A DNA stretch of 64,000 nucleotides from Coprinopsis marcescibilis (taxonomy: Eukaryota; Basidiomycota; Agaricomycetes; Agaricales; Psathyrellaceae): assembly GCA_004369085.1 (NCBI GenBank), contig ML210237.1:47732-111731 (forward strand), written 5' to 3'. The position numbers and the translations under genes were made by a program. Below the pieces are notes generated by a model. It did no database searches. It saw only the letters and a list, made by a program, of their open reading frames with translations, and was not told the DNA's origin. Below are positions 49,001 through 60,234 of the stretch, piece after piece (positions within the stretch are counted from its first letter, which is position 1; every line of letters begins with the position of its first letter).

Positions 49001-49866
49001 CAGCGTGCTCTAAATATGTAGACTGGCAGCTGATCTTGCGACTTTAGGCACATCATCCAGGAGCTTCAAAAGGAAAACTCGTCGATCTTGAGCAAGGTTA
49101 AAATGCTCGAATCGGAGAATCATCTTATGCGGTCTGAAACCGAGCAGCTGCAACAGGTGCGAAAGACAGCTTTGTAGGTCTGTACAAGACAATGCTTACA
49201 AGTTGATAGGAGGTCCGCATCCTGGAAGAGAGTCTGGATGGTAACATTTCAGGCGAAGAAGCTGGCGGTGTATCACCAACAGCTGACATATCATTGCTGC
49301 AACGAAGGTTCAAGGATCAAGCTTTGGAGCTCGAACAGCTCAAAAAGAAAATGTCAGAGTCGGAGATGAAGCACGGCCGAGCTACCCACGATGTACGCCC
49401 TGTGTTTGCTTGCCGTCCATGCAGAGCTAATGACTCGTTGCAGCTAAACAAGGAAATTAGCGAGCTGGAAGCTCTTGTCGAATCCAAGGTATGAACCATT
49501 TCTCCTGGTTGATTGATTGTGCTAAAACGATAATGGTAGATATACAAAGAAGATGAATTGGAGCAAGAAATTGAAAGACTGAAGGACAAGATTTCTCGAG
49601 CGAAAAAGTCGTCGAAGAGCAGCGCAGAACCCTCGACATCAACCAACAACAGGCCATTGAGCATCGCATCTAGTACCGGAAGCTCGGATGGACCTGTGTG
49701 CGAGATCTGTGAGCGACCGGGGCATGATATTTTCAACTGCGACTTGTTGAAAGACGACGGCCGACCATCGACTGCAGGATCCCAATCATCACAACCATTC
49801 TGTGAAGACTGCGAAACGCCAGGACATACGGCGAGCGAGTGTCCGTATTCCCACGATGTGTTCTAG
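46033..49866 (+). CDS. CLIP-170-like microtubule plus-end protein (CAP-Gly, coiled coil, zinc knuckles)
   Basis: Plus-end tracking protein, counterpart of Tip1/Bik1/CLIP-170. The start is MATPGKPRQSAIPAPGRASS. A Ser-rich basic region precedes one CAP-Gly domain (FEAGDNVRIESLGFEGVLRY...GQWAGVELGGGFTGKGKNDG), with the tubulin-tail-binding GKNDG motif. A second Ser/Pro/Arg-rich region follows, then about 600 residues of coiled coil broken by several introns. The C terminus has two CCHC zinc knuckles: CEICERPGHDIFNCD and CEDCETPGHTASECP, then the end SHDVF. Unlike vertebrate CLIP-170 (two CAP-Gly) it has one, as in Tip1. It shares a window with a CLASP-like protein, the usual CLIP partner, but they are not adjacent. 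Confidence 0.92.
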
Positions 49867-49949
49867 CTCCCGTTACATCATAATGACATCACTATATAAT
49901 TCGCTTAATAGCAATGCGATCCTTGTTTTCTACCTTGATTGCCTTTCAA

Positions 49950-50876
49950 ATGTCTTACGCTTCCGTCGCTGCTCACAACGCCCCGCCCCAGGATGAATGG
50001 CCCCAGCCAGATCAGGCCCTCCTCAACACCATCTCCCCAACAGCCTCATCCATTGTCGACGACGCTTCCAAGATAAATGTCGTCTCATCTGACTTCAAGG
50101 AGCACCCCCGTTCTACTTATGAAGAAAAAATCCGCGGTCAGGCTCCATTAACGACCGGAGCATCCTCAGAACCCGAGGAAGGCGAGTCCAAGAAGCCTCG
50201 TCACAATCACCACCAGGAACGTCTACCAGCTTTTTGGCAGCGCACTACCGACTGGATTTTGCGACCAGGAGTTGCTGGAGGTCTTCTTGGAATAGGTCAG
50301 TATCGACCTTCTTTCTTGCCTTGTTGCAGCGTTTGTTTACCCGATGTCGCTGTGTAGTGAATGTTGGGCTCATTGCAGGAGCGGGATACTCGTTCTTTGC
50401 GCGACCCCAGCTACGTCGCGATCCCGCACTCCTTGGTGGAGCTGCTGTCTCTGCTTTTAGCATCATGCTCGCAGAAGGTTATCTATCAAAACAATACGTT
50501 GAGACACCGGAGGGACAAAGGCGAGTAAGACGTGTCAAGAACAAGGGAAGCGCCCTGGCTCGCTGGATTGACGAGTGCGTTCATGAGCCGACCGTACAGC
50601 ACGCCCTAGTGGCAACTGGTGAGTGATCTACTGCTGTCTGATATACATTGGCTCTGAGCAGTGTCCTTGAACCAGTAAATGCAGCTGTTGCAGGAACTGT
50701 GGGGTATCTGACATACAGGAACTGGGATAGGCCTTGGAATCACAGATCGGTTTCTGCAATTGTCGTTGGGGTGCTGGGTCTCGCTGGACTTGATGGGTGT
50801 GTTCTGTCTATTTCATGTGTGTATAACCAACTGACCGTTCTCGACAAGATACGTTCTCGAGAAATCTAACACCTAG
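49950..50876 (+). CDS. OM14-like mitochondrial outer membrane protein
   Basis: The start is taken at MSYASVAAHNAPPQDEWPQP (ATG 49950); an in-frame ATG at 49914 would add 12 hydrophobic residues. A soluble N-terminal part (SIVDDASKINVVSSDFKEHP) is followed by two similar modules. Module 1: RPGVAGGLLGI-VNVGLIAGAGYSFF...GGAAVSAFSIMLAEGYLSKQY. Module 2: LEPVNAAVAGTVGYLTYRNW...VSAIVVGVLGLAGLDGYVLE. Each has two hydrophobic segments, and each second segment ends in (E/D)GY. This resembles the C terminus of yeast OM14, an outer-membrane receptor for the nascent-chain complex, which has one such module. Introns are readable at about 50295-50355, 50621-50660 and 50799-50847. The family call is by pattern. 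Confidence 0.65.
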
Positions 50877-51014
50877 TTTATTGACTTAGTTCATGTGAAT
50901 TATGATGATACCAATTTGGACGTTGTTGTGATGTATTTGTCCCAACTTAAAAATGTAGATTTTGGGATTTGATCAGTTCTTGGTATTATCCATCTACCAC
51001 CCACGACTGCTAAA

Positions 51015-53904
51015 ATGTCTAGATTCTTCCGTGGTGCAGACGACTCTGATTCTGACAGCGAGTCCTCGTCTGAGGATGAGCTCATGTCCAGCGAGGACGA
51101 AGCTCCGGCGAAAACTGCGCCTTCTGCAGCCAGGCCAGCCATGGCCCGTTTCCTGCGAGGAGCAGTAGGAACAGATTCCGACGACAGCAGCGAAAGCGGC
51201 GAGGGCTCCGAAGACGAAAGTGATGCGGGCCAGGATGATGATGCTGAGGATGAAGACCGTGCAGGCGTCCGCATTCTCAGTGCCCAGGAGAAGCGTTTGA
51301 AGGAAATGGAGGCGACTGGCAAGGCGATGGAAAACGGGCTCAAGATCAACGATTGGGTCGCAATCTCGAACGGTGTGTCGCCCGCCTAATTGCCCATCTT
51401 TAACGCACCCTGATTTCTTCTAGAATTCGACAAGCTTTCTCGCATGGTACAAAGGCAACAAAACATCTCAGAGCCCCCACCACCACTCTTCATCAAACTG
51501 TTGATTAGCCTCGAAGCCTCTGTGAACAACACCATCGCAAAAGAAAAGGAAGCAAAGAAGAAGATGAATGCAACCAACGCAAAATCTCTCACCGCGATGA
51601 AGCAGAAGGTCAAAAAAGGGGCCAAGGAACACGAAGCTGAGATCAAGAAATACCAAGAGGTACAACGGATTTCACGATATCTTACAATCCCCTTTGACAT
51701 CCTGTCTACAGGATCCTGAAGCTTTCGAACGGGAATATTCTGCCCTCATCTCCAAGGATGTTATTGTTCAGCCCACTGCTGCCCGAACCGCAGGCGCAGT
51801 GCCTGGTGCCGAAGTAGTGGAGGACTTTACTACTGTAGGCAAAGGAGGAAAAGCTTTACAATTTACTGCAGATAGCATTTTCAAAAATCTTCAAGCCATT
51901 CAAGAAGCGAGAGGAAAGAAGGTTGGCTGTTCCGCATCGCCTGTAATCATTCAACTAACTTCTTTTCTGATCAGAACACCGATCGTGGAGAGCAAATCCG
52001 TACCCTCGAAAAGCTTTTGGAAGTTGCTGTGACACCTTATCAGCGAATTCGCGTTCTCCTTGCCCTGATTTCCTCCAGATTCGATTACAATACCTCGATT
52101 TCCACTCACATGCCACCGGAACTCTGGCTCTCAGCACAGAAGGAAGTCGATCAACTCGTCACTATCGTCGCTGCGGATACCAGCTACTCTGTACAGGAGA
52201 CCACGGAGGATTACGACGAATACGCAGAAAGAAGCACTGCGACTGAAGGTGGTCTAGTCCGAATCCGCGGCTCCATTATCAGTTTCATTGATCGATTGGA
52301 CGACGAGTTCACTCGCAGTCTTCAGAACATCGACCCCCACGGCACTGAATATGTCGATCGTTTGAAGGATGAAAAGGTTCTTTACCGCACAATTTGTCGC
52401 TCTCAAGCCTTCTATGAGCAAACAAAGCAGTTGGACCCCCTTTCCAGAGTCATCATGCGAAGATTGGAACACATTTATTCCAAGGTATGCACACAACCCA
52501 TTCGTCTCTTATAGGTTCGCTGACAACCGGAACAGCCCAACGCCGTTGTCCAGGCTTTGGAATCCGGTGCTACCGATTTTGACGTCAAACCTTCCATCGG
52601 ACTATCCACGCAAGGCGACACAACCGCTCTGATCCACTCGCTTTCCGTTCATCTGTACAAGGCTGGCAACTCGCTCCTCCGTACCAGAGCTATGCTCAGC
52701 CATATTTATCACCACGCCCTTTACAACAACTTTTACACTGCTCGGGACATGCTTTTGATGTCGCATCTTCAGGAATCAATTCACTCTGCCGATGTCGCGA
52801 CTCAAATTCTCTTCAACCGAACCGTCGTTCAATTGGGCTTGTGTGCCTTCCGATTGGGCTTGATCAAGGAGGCTCAAGCTACGCTGCTCGAAATCTTCAC
52901 GACCCAGAGGGTGAAGGAGTTGCTTGCCCAAGGCGTTCATCAACAAAGATTCCAGACGCTCACCCCTGAGCAAGAGAAGGCAGAAAAGCAAAGGCAACTG
53001 CCCTTTCACATGCACATCAACACCGAACTTCTCGAAGCTGCCTTCCTCGTCTCCAGCATGCTTGTGGAAATCCCCCTTCTCGCTAGCATCGACTCGGAAG
53101 AGCAGAAGCGAAAGACCATCTCAAAACCTTTCCGCAGGCTGCTCGATTTCGCAGACCGCCAGGTCTTCACTGGCCCCCCAGAAAGCACTCGAGACCACAT
53201 CATGCAAGCCAGCAAAGCTTTGCAGGATGGTGAATGGGAAAAGTGCAGGGACCTTGTTCAAAGCATCAAGATCTGGAGCCTCATGCCGGAAAGTGCGTCC
53301 GTCAAGGAAATGCTCGGAAAGTGAGTTATCTTGCGTCCTTTGATTGGAACCCGCTAGTGTTTACATACGACTCGCAGGAGGATACAAGAGCAAGGGCTGA
53401 GAACATACCTCTTCACTTATGCTCCGCATTACAGCAGCTGTTCCCTCGCGGTTTTATCAAGAACGTTCGACCTCCCCCTTCGCACCGTGACCTCGATTGT
53501 CTCCAAGATGATCTGGAGCGAAGAACTCTCAGCGTCGCTTGACCAAGCCGCTGGTGTTGTCGTTTTCCACAGAATGGATCTTTCCCGTTCGCAGCAACTA
53601 GCGCAGACCATTGCAGAAAAGCTTGGGGTCCTAATAGATCAGAACGAGAAAACCTTGGACGTCAAGATGGGTGGATCCGTTGGCTGGAATGAAAGGGGCG
53701 ATGCAAAGGGAGCAAAGGGAGGCGAACAAGCGCAGGAACGTCGTGGTCGTGGCGAACGCACGAGAGGGGCAAGAGGTATGCGCGGTTATCATTTCTCTAT
53801 CATTAAGCTTGAACTAATGATTTACAGGAGGTGCTCGCGGTGGACGTGGTGCGCGATTTGCTCAGGGCTTGGGCAACCAGATGCAGGGTCAAAGAGCAGC
53901 TTAG
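51015..53904 (+). CDS. NIP1: Translation initiation factor eIF3 subunit c (Nip1)
   Basis: Core scaffold of eIF3; its N terminus binds eIF1 and eIF5. The start is [20 protein letters not shown], the typical acidic eIF3c start, repeated as [20 protein letters not shown]. Then KLINDWV-like [60 protein letters not shown], a PCI domain ([20 protein letters not shown]...[20 protein letters not shown]) and an RGG-type tail ([14 protein letters not shown]...[16 protein letters not shown]). The TAG is at 53902-53904. Seven introns or so. About 860 residues, the usual length. Convergent with eIF2B gamma, 55 bases between stops. Confidence 0.96.
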
Positions 53905-53959
53905 CCTACTTTCTCGTCTATATCTCCCATTTTGTGTATATGTATCGCCAGCAATTCGT

Positions 53960-55856
53960 TTATTCCGAATCATCGCTATCGTCTGTTGTCTCCCCTCCGC
54001 TCTCGTCCTCAGATTTAGGATCCGCAGTCCAGTCGGATATGACCAACTTTTCACCCTTGAGAATGTCTATGGTGGAAAGATGAGTTGTAGATTTCGAACA
54101 TGGTAAACTACCGCACCTCCACTGCTGACCTCGAATCCAGCGGCAGAAATACAGCGCACAAGTTCCGCCTTTGCGCCGACTTTGGTGCTTTTGCCGAGGA
54201 TACAGCCGTCGAGCTTTGCCCTTGAACCAGTCAACGATGAAGGCTTTTTGTCCTGGCTTAAATGGATAGGCTTACCCGTCTTCGACCATGCAGTGGTCCA
54301 ACAACACGCAACCAGATATCTTGACAAATTTTCCGATTACGCAGTGTTTCCCGATGACTGATTTCTTTATGTTGGTCTTTTCTGAGACCTGGGTGGACTC
54401 GCCAATGATTGTGTCGACGGAGATTGCTGCCTTTTGGTCGATCAATGAGCGGTTTTTGGGATCTGTTGGGAGTGCATATGATACGCTCGTCAGGAACTGT
54501 CGAGAGGTATCAGCATTCTTTCGACCGGAGGAATCTGATTGCATGTACTGACATGTCTGTTGACTTCGAGAAAGTTGTAAATGGTGTTGATTCGTAGCGC
54601 CTGTCCTGCGTCAGACCGGTGAGTCACTATTGAAACTTTATTCGGTTTAGGAGAAGCCGCGATATCGGTCGCAGGCTCCGCATTATCTTCGTCTTTGGTT
54701 GCTAGGATCTGATCTTCTGTGGCGACGGATATCGAAGTGGTCTGTATAGATGTAGAGTGCTCCAGCGCAGGAGACTGAGAAACGATGGTGTGGGGAAGAG
54801 TTTCATTTGCTAAACGATGCTTGAACCACACATGCCTTGAGATTCCGGGAACGAGAATGACATACCTTTGCCATCCCCATTCAGGTCTGTTTGTTTATAC
54901 TGGTTCTTGCACAACCACGGAAGGAAATCCTCCCGGAATGATTCCAGTTTCTTTTGCTGCTGTAGGATTGGGAGCAGTTTCTTCTGGCAAATATACACAT
55001 GCGAGTCGATGAAGGAGGACGAGAGTTTTGTGCGAGGGAATCTGGATGTAAATAGATCGGCACAACATCTGGACGACGCAATGCGTAGGCATACCGAGAT
55101 ACAAGCCCCATATTCAGCTCTAATTCCTCGCCGTTCCGATCGAGATCGTCCGGTGTATCAACATGCAAAAGTGTGCTTGTGGCCTTGTCCCAGACGATTG
55201 GAGGAGGGGAAGGTGACGGTCCCCATTCGTCGGATAGAATATTTTTCTCGGGAGTGTGAGCAGGAAGCCAGCAGGTCGTTACGAGAGTATCATTCAAGGT
55301 GCATTCGACGCGGAATTTGTTCAAGAGTTCGCTAAGGGGAAGGTCCGGGGGAGCAATAAAGTCACAGGGTACGACCACGAAATCTTCGGTTATCCGATTT
55401 GCAAAGTGACGCAAGAGTTCGCAGGTGCCTGCTGGACTTTCCTGTGTTTCTTCGTATGTCTGGAGGTCGATGCGGAGGGGAGAGGAAGATACATCGGAGT
55501 GTATATGGTGATAGAGGGCGGGGTGATGAATTGCCGGACAGATGAGCAGAACATCTATCGGACATTGGACCTGGATGTCAGATAAAGCTGCAGAAAGACA
55601 TGCCTGTTATTCCAGATTGCTCGAGCCAGGACAAGACATATTCAATCAACGGCTTGTTGGCTACAGGCAGCAATGCCTTTGGACAAGGGTCATCTCCGTG
55701 ATCACTTGTCAGTGGAAGCAATCTGTTGAATTGAAAAGTGGTTAGTGGAGGACAAAGAAGATGTAATAACTAGCTCAACCCGTTTCCAAAGCCAGCTACA
55801 AGAACTGCGAGGAATTCTCGCTTTGTAGATGCAGGCTCGACATTGTCAATGTCCAT
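53960..55856 (-). CDS. GCD1: Translation initiation factor eIF2B gamma subunit
   Basis: Part of the catalytic gamma-epsilon half of the eIF2 guanine-exchange factor. The start is MDIDNVEPASTKREFLAVLV then AGFGN, an intron, and GLLPLTSDHGDDPCPKALLP, the nucleotidyltransferase-like N domain. Continuing: VANKPLIEYVLSWLEQSGIT, FVVVPCDFIAPPDLPLSELL, LRRPDVVPIYLHPDSLAQNS. The C-terminal left-handed beta-helix repeats are clear: KAAISVDTIIGESTQVSEKT, KKSVIGKHCVIGKFVKISGC, CILGKSTKVGAKAELVRC. The last exon ends SDWTADPKSEDESGG...DDSE at the TAA 53960-53962. Only 56 bases separate its ATG from that of the kinase. Confidence 0.93.
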
Positions 55857-55912
55857 TGCGGCAGAGGACAAGGGAGACTCTGATTATCTAACCACTCTTG
55901 CTCCCATTTTCC
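55857..55912. promoter_or_regulatory. 56-base gap between two divergent start codons
   Basis: eIF2B gamma (minus) and the Ste20-type kinase (plus) start 56 bases apart. Core promoter elements must overlap or lie inside the neighbouring coding sequence. No E-box of the recurring type was seen. Confidence 0.5.
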
Positions 55913-58322
55913 ATGTCGCAACCGTCCGTTCACCAGCTTTACCACCGCCTAGAAACTATCGGAAAGGGTGCTTATGGCTCGGTACACAAGGGAAAACATA
56001 TTCCTACCGGAAATGTAGTAGCACTCAAGATTATCGAGCTCGACACCCCCGACGACGACGTCGCAGACATTCAACGCGAGGTCGCCCTTCTCACACAGCT
56101 CCGCGATGCCCCAAATATCACAAAATACTTTGGGTGCTACATGGATGCCTCACGAGTGTGGATCGCCATGGAATATGCTCAGGGAGGAAGCGTCCATACC
56201 TTGATGAAGGCATCCAAGGACGGCTGCATCGAGGAGAAGTATACTGCCGTCATCATCAGAGAGGTCCTCGTCGGTCTCAACTATCTGCACAAAGTTCCTG
56301 TCATACATAGGGACATGAAGGCTGCCAACGTCCTCGTCACTGCTTCGGGGAAAGTCATGATCTGTGACTTTGGTGTCTCCGCCCTTCTCACCACCGTCTC
56401 CAGCAAGCGCACAACTCTCACCGGAACACCTTACTGGATGGCCCCAGAGGTTATCCAGGGGGTCTCTGCCTATGACACAAAGGCAGACATTTGGAGCTTG
56501 GGTGTCATGATTTATGAGATGATCAAAGGGACTCCCCCTCATGCCAATCTCGACAAGTTCATTGTCATGGACCTCATCCCTCGCACCAAACCTCCGCGGC
56601 TACAGGAATCTGAAGGAAGCAAGGACATGCGTGACTTCATGTCCTTTTGCTTGAAGGAGTCTCCTCATGAAGCAAGTGTTCTGCGCGCTTTTTGACTGCC
56701 AGGGATTAACTAACACCCAATAGCGGCTTCCAGCGGAGGAACTCCTGCTGAAGACTAAATGGATGAAATCTGTATCAAAAATCAACGTTTCCATCTTGAA
56801 AGACCTCATCCTTCGGTTGCAGCAGACGGGACCAAGAGCTAGCTTGGCTGAGCCATTGGATTGGGAACTTGGAGAAGATGGGCACGAAAACGAGTATGTC
56901 TTGTTGTTGTTGGCATAGCTTACTTGCTAACCTTTTCTCATTGTCAGCCGGACACAGGATGGCGGCTGGGAGTTTGACACTGTAAAGGGCGTCAAGGCGT
57001 TTCTCGAAGATGATTTTGGCCTAGACAGTCCCCACTCACCACCTAATGCATTTTCCAACCGTGACGATACTGTTCGCTTGCCGATTTCGTCCAAGGCTCT
57101 CCCATCTTCGCTACGGCACCTCTTCGAGGATTCGACCTCCCCGGAAACCCCAATGCCACCTGTGCCCCCCTCTTTGCACAACGAGCCGAAGGCACCGACA
57201 CCATTCCAGCCTGTGATCAGCGAACAAGATTCTCCCCCCTTGACAGCCCCAGGATCAAATGGCGATCATCCTGTTCTTAGCGCCCAACGCTCTTTCTATG
57301 ATAAACTCGAATCTAGTCCCCCAGCTAACCAGGATGTTTCCATCCCAAACGAGGTTCCTTCGCTTGTAGAGGTCACACCTAATAAAGACCCGGAGAATCC
57401 CCCTTTTGAATCGCTGCAAAATGAGTTTGCTCCCAGGCCCTCTTTCACGCAACCCCACCTGGGACTTCCCTCTGATGATCTTCCATCGTTCACCTTGTCA
57501 CACCCGTCTTCTGCCAAGCCATCGCCTGCACGGCTCATTCCCGTTCGACCACAGAACTTGACACACCAAACCACGTTTTCCCTCGACGACACGCCTACCG
57601 CTTCAGCACAAACACTAGTTGTTCAGCAATCTCCTCAGGGCATCATGCGAACCCGTTCAGCAACAACTCTCGCTTCAAGCCATCAGTTCCCACCGAGCTC
57701 TCCCTTCACCCCAGTCCACCAGTTTGCTCAGAGATCAGTCTCACGAACCCATACTGAAGACAGCGTAAGTAGAGGTGGGCCTGGGTTGAAAGACGCGCTC
57801 AAGGTAGTTCGTTATGCCTGCCGTTTGAGCGACTGACTAACTCACTTTTAGATTCCTTCTCTTACCACTGAACACCACCTTGGAATGATAGACCTCCTAC
57901 CGCCCTCACCATCCGCAATGGTCAGCACTAATCGCGCTTCTCCTCTACCGACACCATCTGGTTTGAAACATAGCATTGGTCGACCCAGCGTTGCCGTAGA
58001 GTTGGCTTCGACTTCCAAGTTTAGGCCTGACGATCACGAATATTCAATTCCCTCTTTCGACCCAAGTCTCTCAACACCGCAAAGGAGTACATCATCTTCA
58101 CCCTTGCAAGGATTACCGCACCTCGAGCCGTTGAATTACACTTCCTTGATCTTCAACGGAGACCCCCAAGCCGAGCTGATTCGAACTGTGGAGGGTTTGG
58201 CCAGTTGGCTGAAGATTGTGGATGATGGATTCAAAGGGATGCTCGAATCTTCGATTGCCGATATCCTCGAGGAGAGTGACCAATATGTTCACGTCGAACC
58301 GAATGCAGAATTTGACCAGTGA
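55913..58322 (+). CDS. Ste20/GCK-type protein kinase (Nak1/Kic1-like)
   Basis: Germinal-centre-type kinase; fungal Nak1/Kic1 act in the RAM/MOR polarity network upstream of Orb6/Cbk1. The start is MSQPSVHQLYHRLETIGKGA (ATG 55913). All kinase motifs are intact: GKGAYGSV, VVALKII, IHRDMKAANVL, CDFGVSALL, GTPYWMAPEVI and DIWSLGVMIYEM. After the kinase come RLPAEELLLKTKWMKSVSKI and GGWEFDTVKGVKAFLEDDF, as in Nak1/Sid1-type kinases. A 450-residue Ser/Pro-rich tail follows, with a helical end (LASWLKIVDDGFKGMLESSI). Introns at about 56679-56723, 56894-56947 and 57803-57851. Confidence 0.93.
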
Positions 58323-58361
58323 CCAGTCCTATTGTACACGATTGTTAATACATTAGAGCCT

Positions 58362-59185
58362 CTATATGAAGCCCTTGGATGTAAGGTAATCCGTGATCTG
58401 CTGAACCGCCTCTGCAACTGATATTTCGTCGGTCTTGATGTGTATTTCGGGGGTCTCTGGTGCCTCGTAGGGTGCGGAAATACCAGTGAACTCTAATGCA
58501 AAGTTTTAGTTCGCGCTCTCACAAGGATCGCAGACCACGTACCCTTGATTTCCCCTGCCCTCGCCTTTTTATACAAGCCTTTAGGGTCGCGTTGTTCGAC
58601 CACTTCCAGAGGAGCGTCAACATACACTTCAATGAATGGGATCCCACTCTTGTCGTGTAGCTCACGAGCGACCGTTCGATCCTGGCGGTACGGCGAGATG
58701 AACGCAGTCACGGTGATTGCTGACGCATCGGAGAAAAGCTTGGAGACCTGAGAATCGCTGATTTATCTTGGAAATTGTGTTAAAACTGGCTCTCAACGCA
58801 CCTCGCCAATTCTCCGTATGTTCTCGTTCCTAGCCTTTTCGTCAAAGCCCAAGTCTTTATTAAGACCGAACCGAATGTTATCACCGTCGAGACGATAGGT
58901 GAACTTGTGCAAATGGAGGAGATGCTGTTCCAAAGCGCAAGCGATAGTGGACTTTTAGTTAGGTTGAGAGAACAAAACATTGAGCAATGAAATCGAACGA
59001 GACGCGATGAGACCGACTTTTCCACTGGCACTGAGCCCGGTAAGCCAGATTGTGGCACCCTTTTGATTGAGGAGTTCCCGACGTTCCTCGGCGGTTACTG
59101 AACCTAACATTTACTGATAATCAGTGTTTGAGCCTCGCTCGATTGTTGGGAACTGACCAGGATGGAAAGTGACGTTAGATGCCAT
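58362..59185 (-). CDS. MET14: Adenylylsulfate (APS) kinase
   Basis: Phosphorylates APS to PAPS in sulfate assimilation. The start is [10 protein letters not shown] (ATG 59183-59185), intron, [20 protein letters not shown]. The P-loop GLSASGKST is split by an intron between GK and ST (about 58951-59018, ending CTAACTAAAAG). Then [48 protein letters not shown] and [20 protein letters not shown]. It ends [11 protein letters not shown]. About 200 residues, full length. GTCACATG, the Cbf1-type site that controls MET14-like genes in yeast, occurs 181 bases upstream (59366-59373, minus-strand reading). Confidence 0.95.
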
Positions 59186-59365
59186 CGCTGCTGGAATAAA
59201 CGCAGCAGGCAAATCGAGTTGATTGGTCACATCGTTTGAGCACTTTATAGCTGGTCGATTTCCCCATTATTGCGCAACGAAGATGCGATTTGAGGCCATC
59301 CGCGCTAACAAAACCCTGCACAACAACCGCCGCTCAGTCTGACAAACAGATATGACCCATCAAAT

Positions 59366-59373
59366 CATGTGAC
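59366..59373 (-). promoter_or_regulatory. RTCACATG site upstream of APS kinase
   Basis: CATGTGAC on the plus strand, GTCACATG toward the gene. It lies just before the hAT-like insertion, which begins at 59406. Confidence 0.35.
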
Positions 59374-59397
59374 GCACATCTGTCCCGTGACTGTATA

Positions 59398-60034
59398 CTG
59401 TACTACTCACTGCAACGAGCGCCCTATTTACGGGTGCTCTAAATCTAACACAGAACTTTAAATTTCAAGGAAAAGATTTTGAGTCTGGTAGAACCTTAAA
59501 TATTGTGCCAGCTCAGAATTTCGGCAGAAGGCAAAATTCGCCTTTGATATTGTTGCCCACAGAACAATAAGTTTTTTAGCATATTCTGGATACCTCAATA
59601 GGGAGGGAATATGTAACATTCGATGGGAATTTGGCCAGATCAAGAATGTTTTCTCGAAAATGTAAGATTCTCATAATAGTGTTTTGGGCGGCGCAAAATT
59701 CATTGCTATGCGGAGGCAGAATTTTAAGTATTGAGTTTTCCGAAAATGTTTCCGAAAACGTAAAATTCTTACGAAATTCTCACCTTCCCGAAATATGTGA
59801 CGAACGTAAAATAGGGAAGCAATTTTGGGCAGAACAAAAAGAATACAGAAATTTAATGTTTTTATCGACTCAGAAGGTGCTCAATACGTAAAAATAGGCT
59901 GAGATTTATTGGAATCGACAATCTAATATGTTCACAGGGTCAAAATGCTTTATTTAATATGTAAAGTTCTGTGATGGGTTTTGCCCCTATTTTTCATGGC
60001 CCAAAATAGGGTTCTCCTTGCAGTGACTGTACTA
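59398..60034. mobile_element. Non-autonomous hAT-like element (MITE) with 8-base target duplication
   Basis: CTGTACTA occurs at 59398-59405 and again at 60027-60034. Between them the left end reads CTCACTGCAACGAG..CCCTATTT and the right end, reverse-complemented, TCACTGCAAGGAG..CCCTATTT. The similarity continues into CACAGAACTTTA some 40-60 bases inside. An 8-base target duplication with short inverted ends points to the hAT superfamily. The body is about 620 bases, AT-rich, with no coding capacity. Imperfect ends suggest an old copy. Confidence 0.75.
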
Positions 60035-60044
60035 TTTCGATCAT

Positions 60045-60112
60045 TTCGACAGTCACAGGTCACAGCCCCTCCCGTTTTGTCGAAATCCAAACTCGGTCAC
60101 AGGTCACAGCCG
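60045..60112 (+). repeat. Tandem pair of about 45-base units containing CACAGGTCACAGCC
   Basis: GTCACAGGTCACAGCC appears at about 60052 and again at about 60096, each followed within 25 bases by TGTCGAAAT. This short direct repeat lies between the hAT-like element and the helicase remnant. Origin unknown. Confidence 0.5.
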
Positions 60113-60234
60113 GTCCTGTCGAAATAAAAAATCCGTTCAAAAATCGTAATTTATGGCCTAAATATTAAAGATTTTCAACCAATTATACCGGAATTCGCAT
60201 TATCTAAAGTCAGCGATCATTAATCCATCATTAG

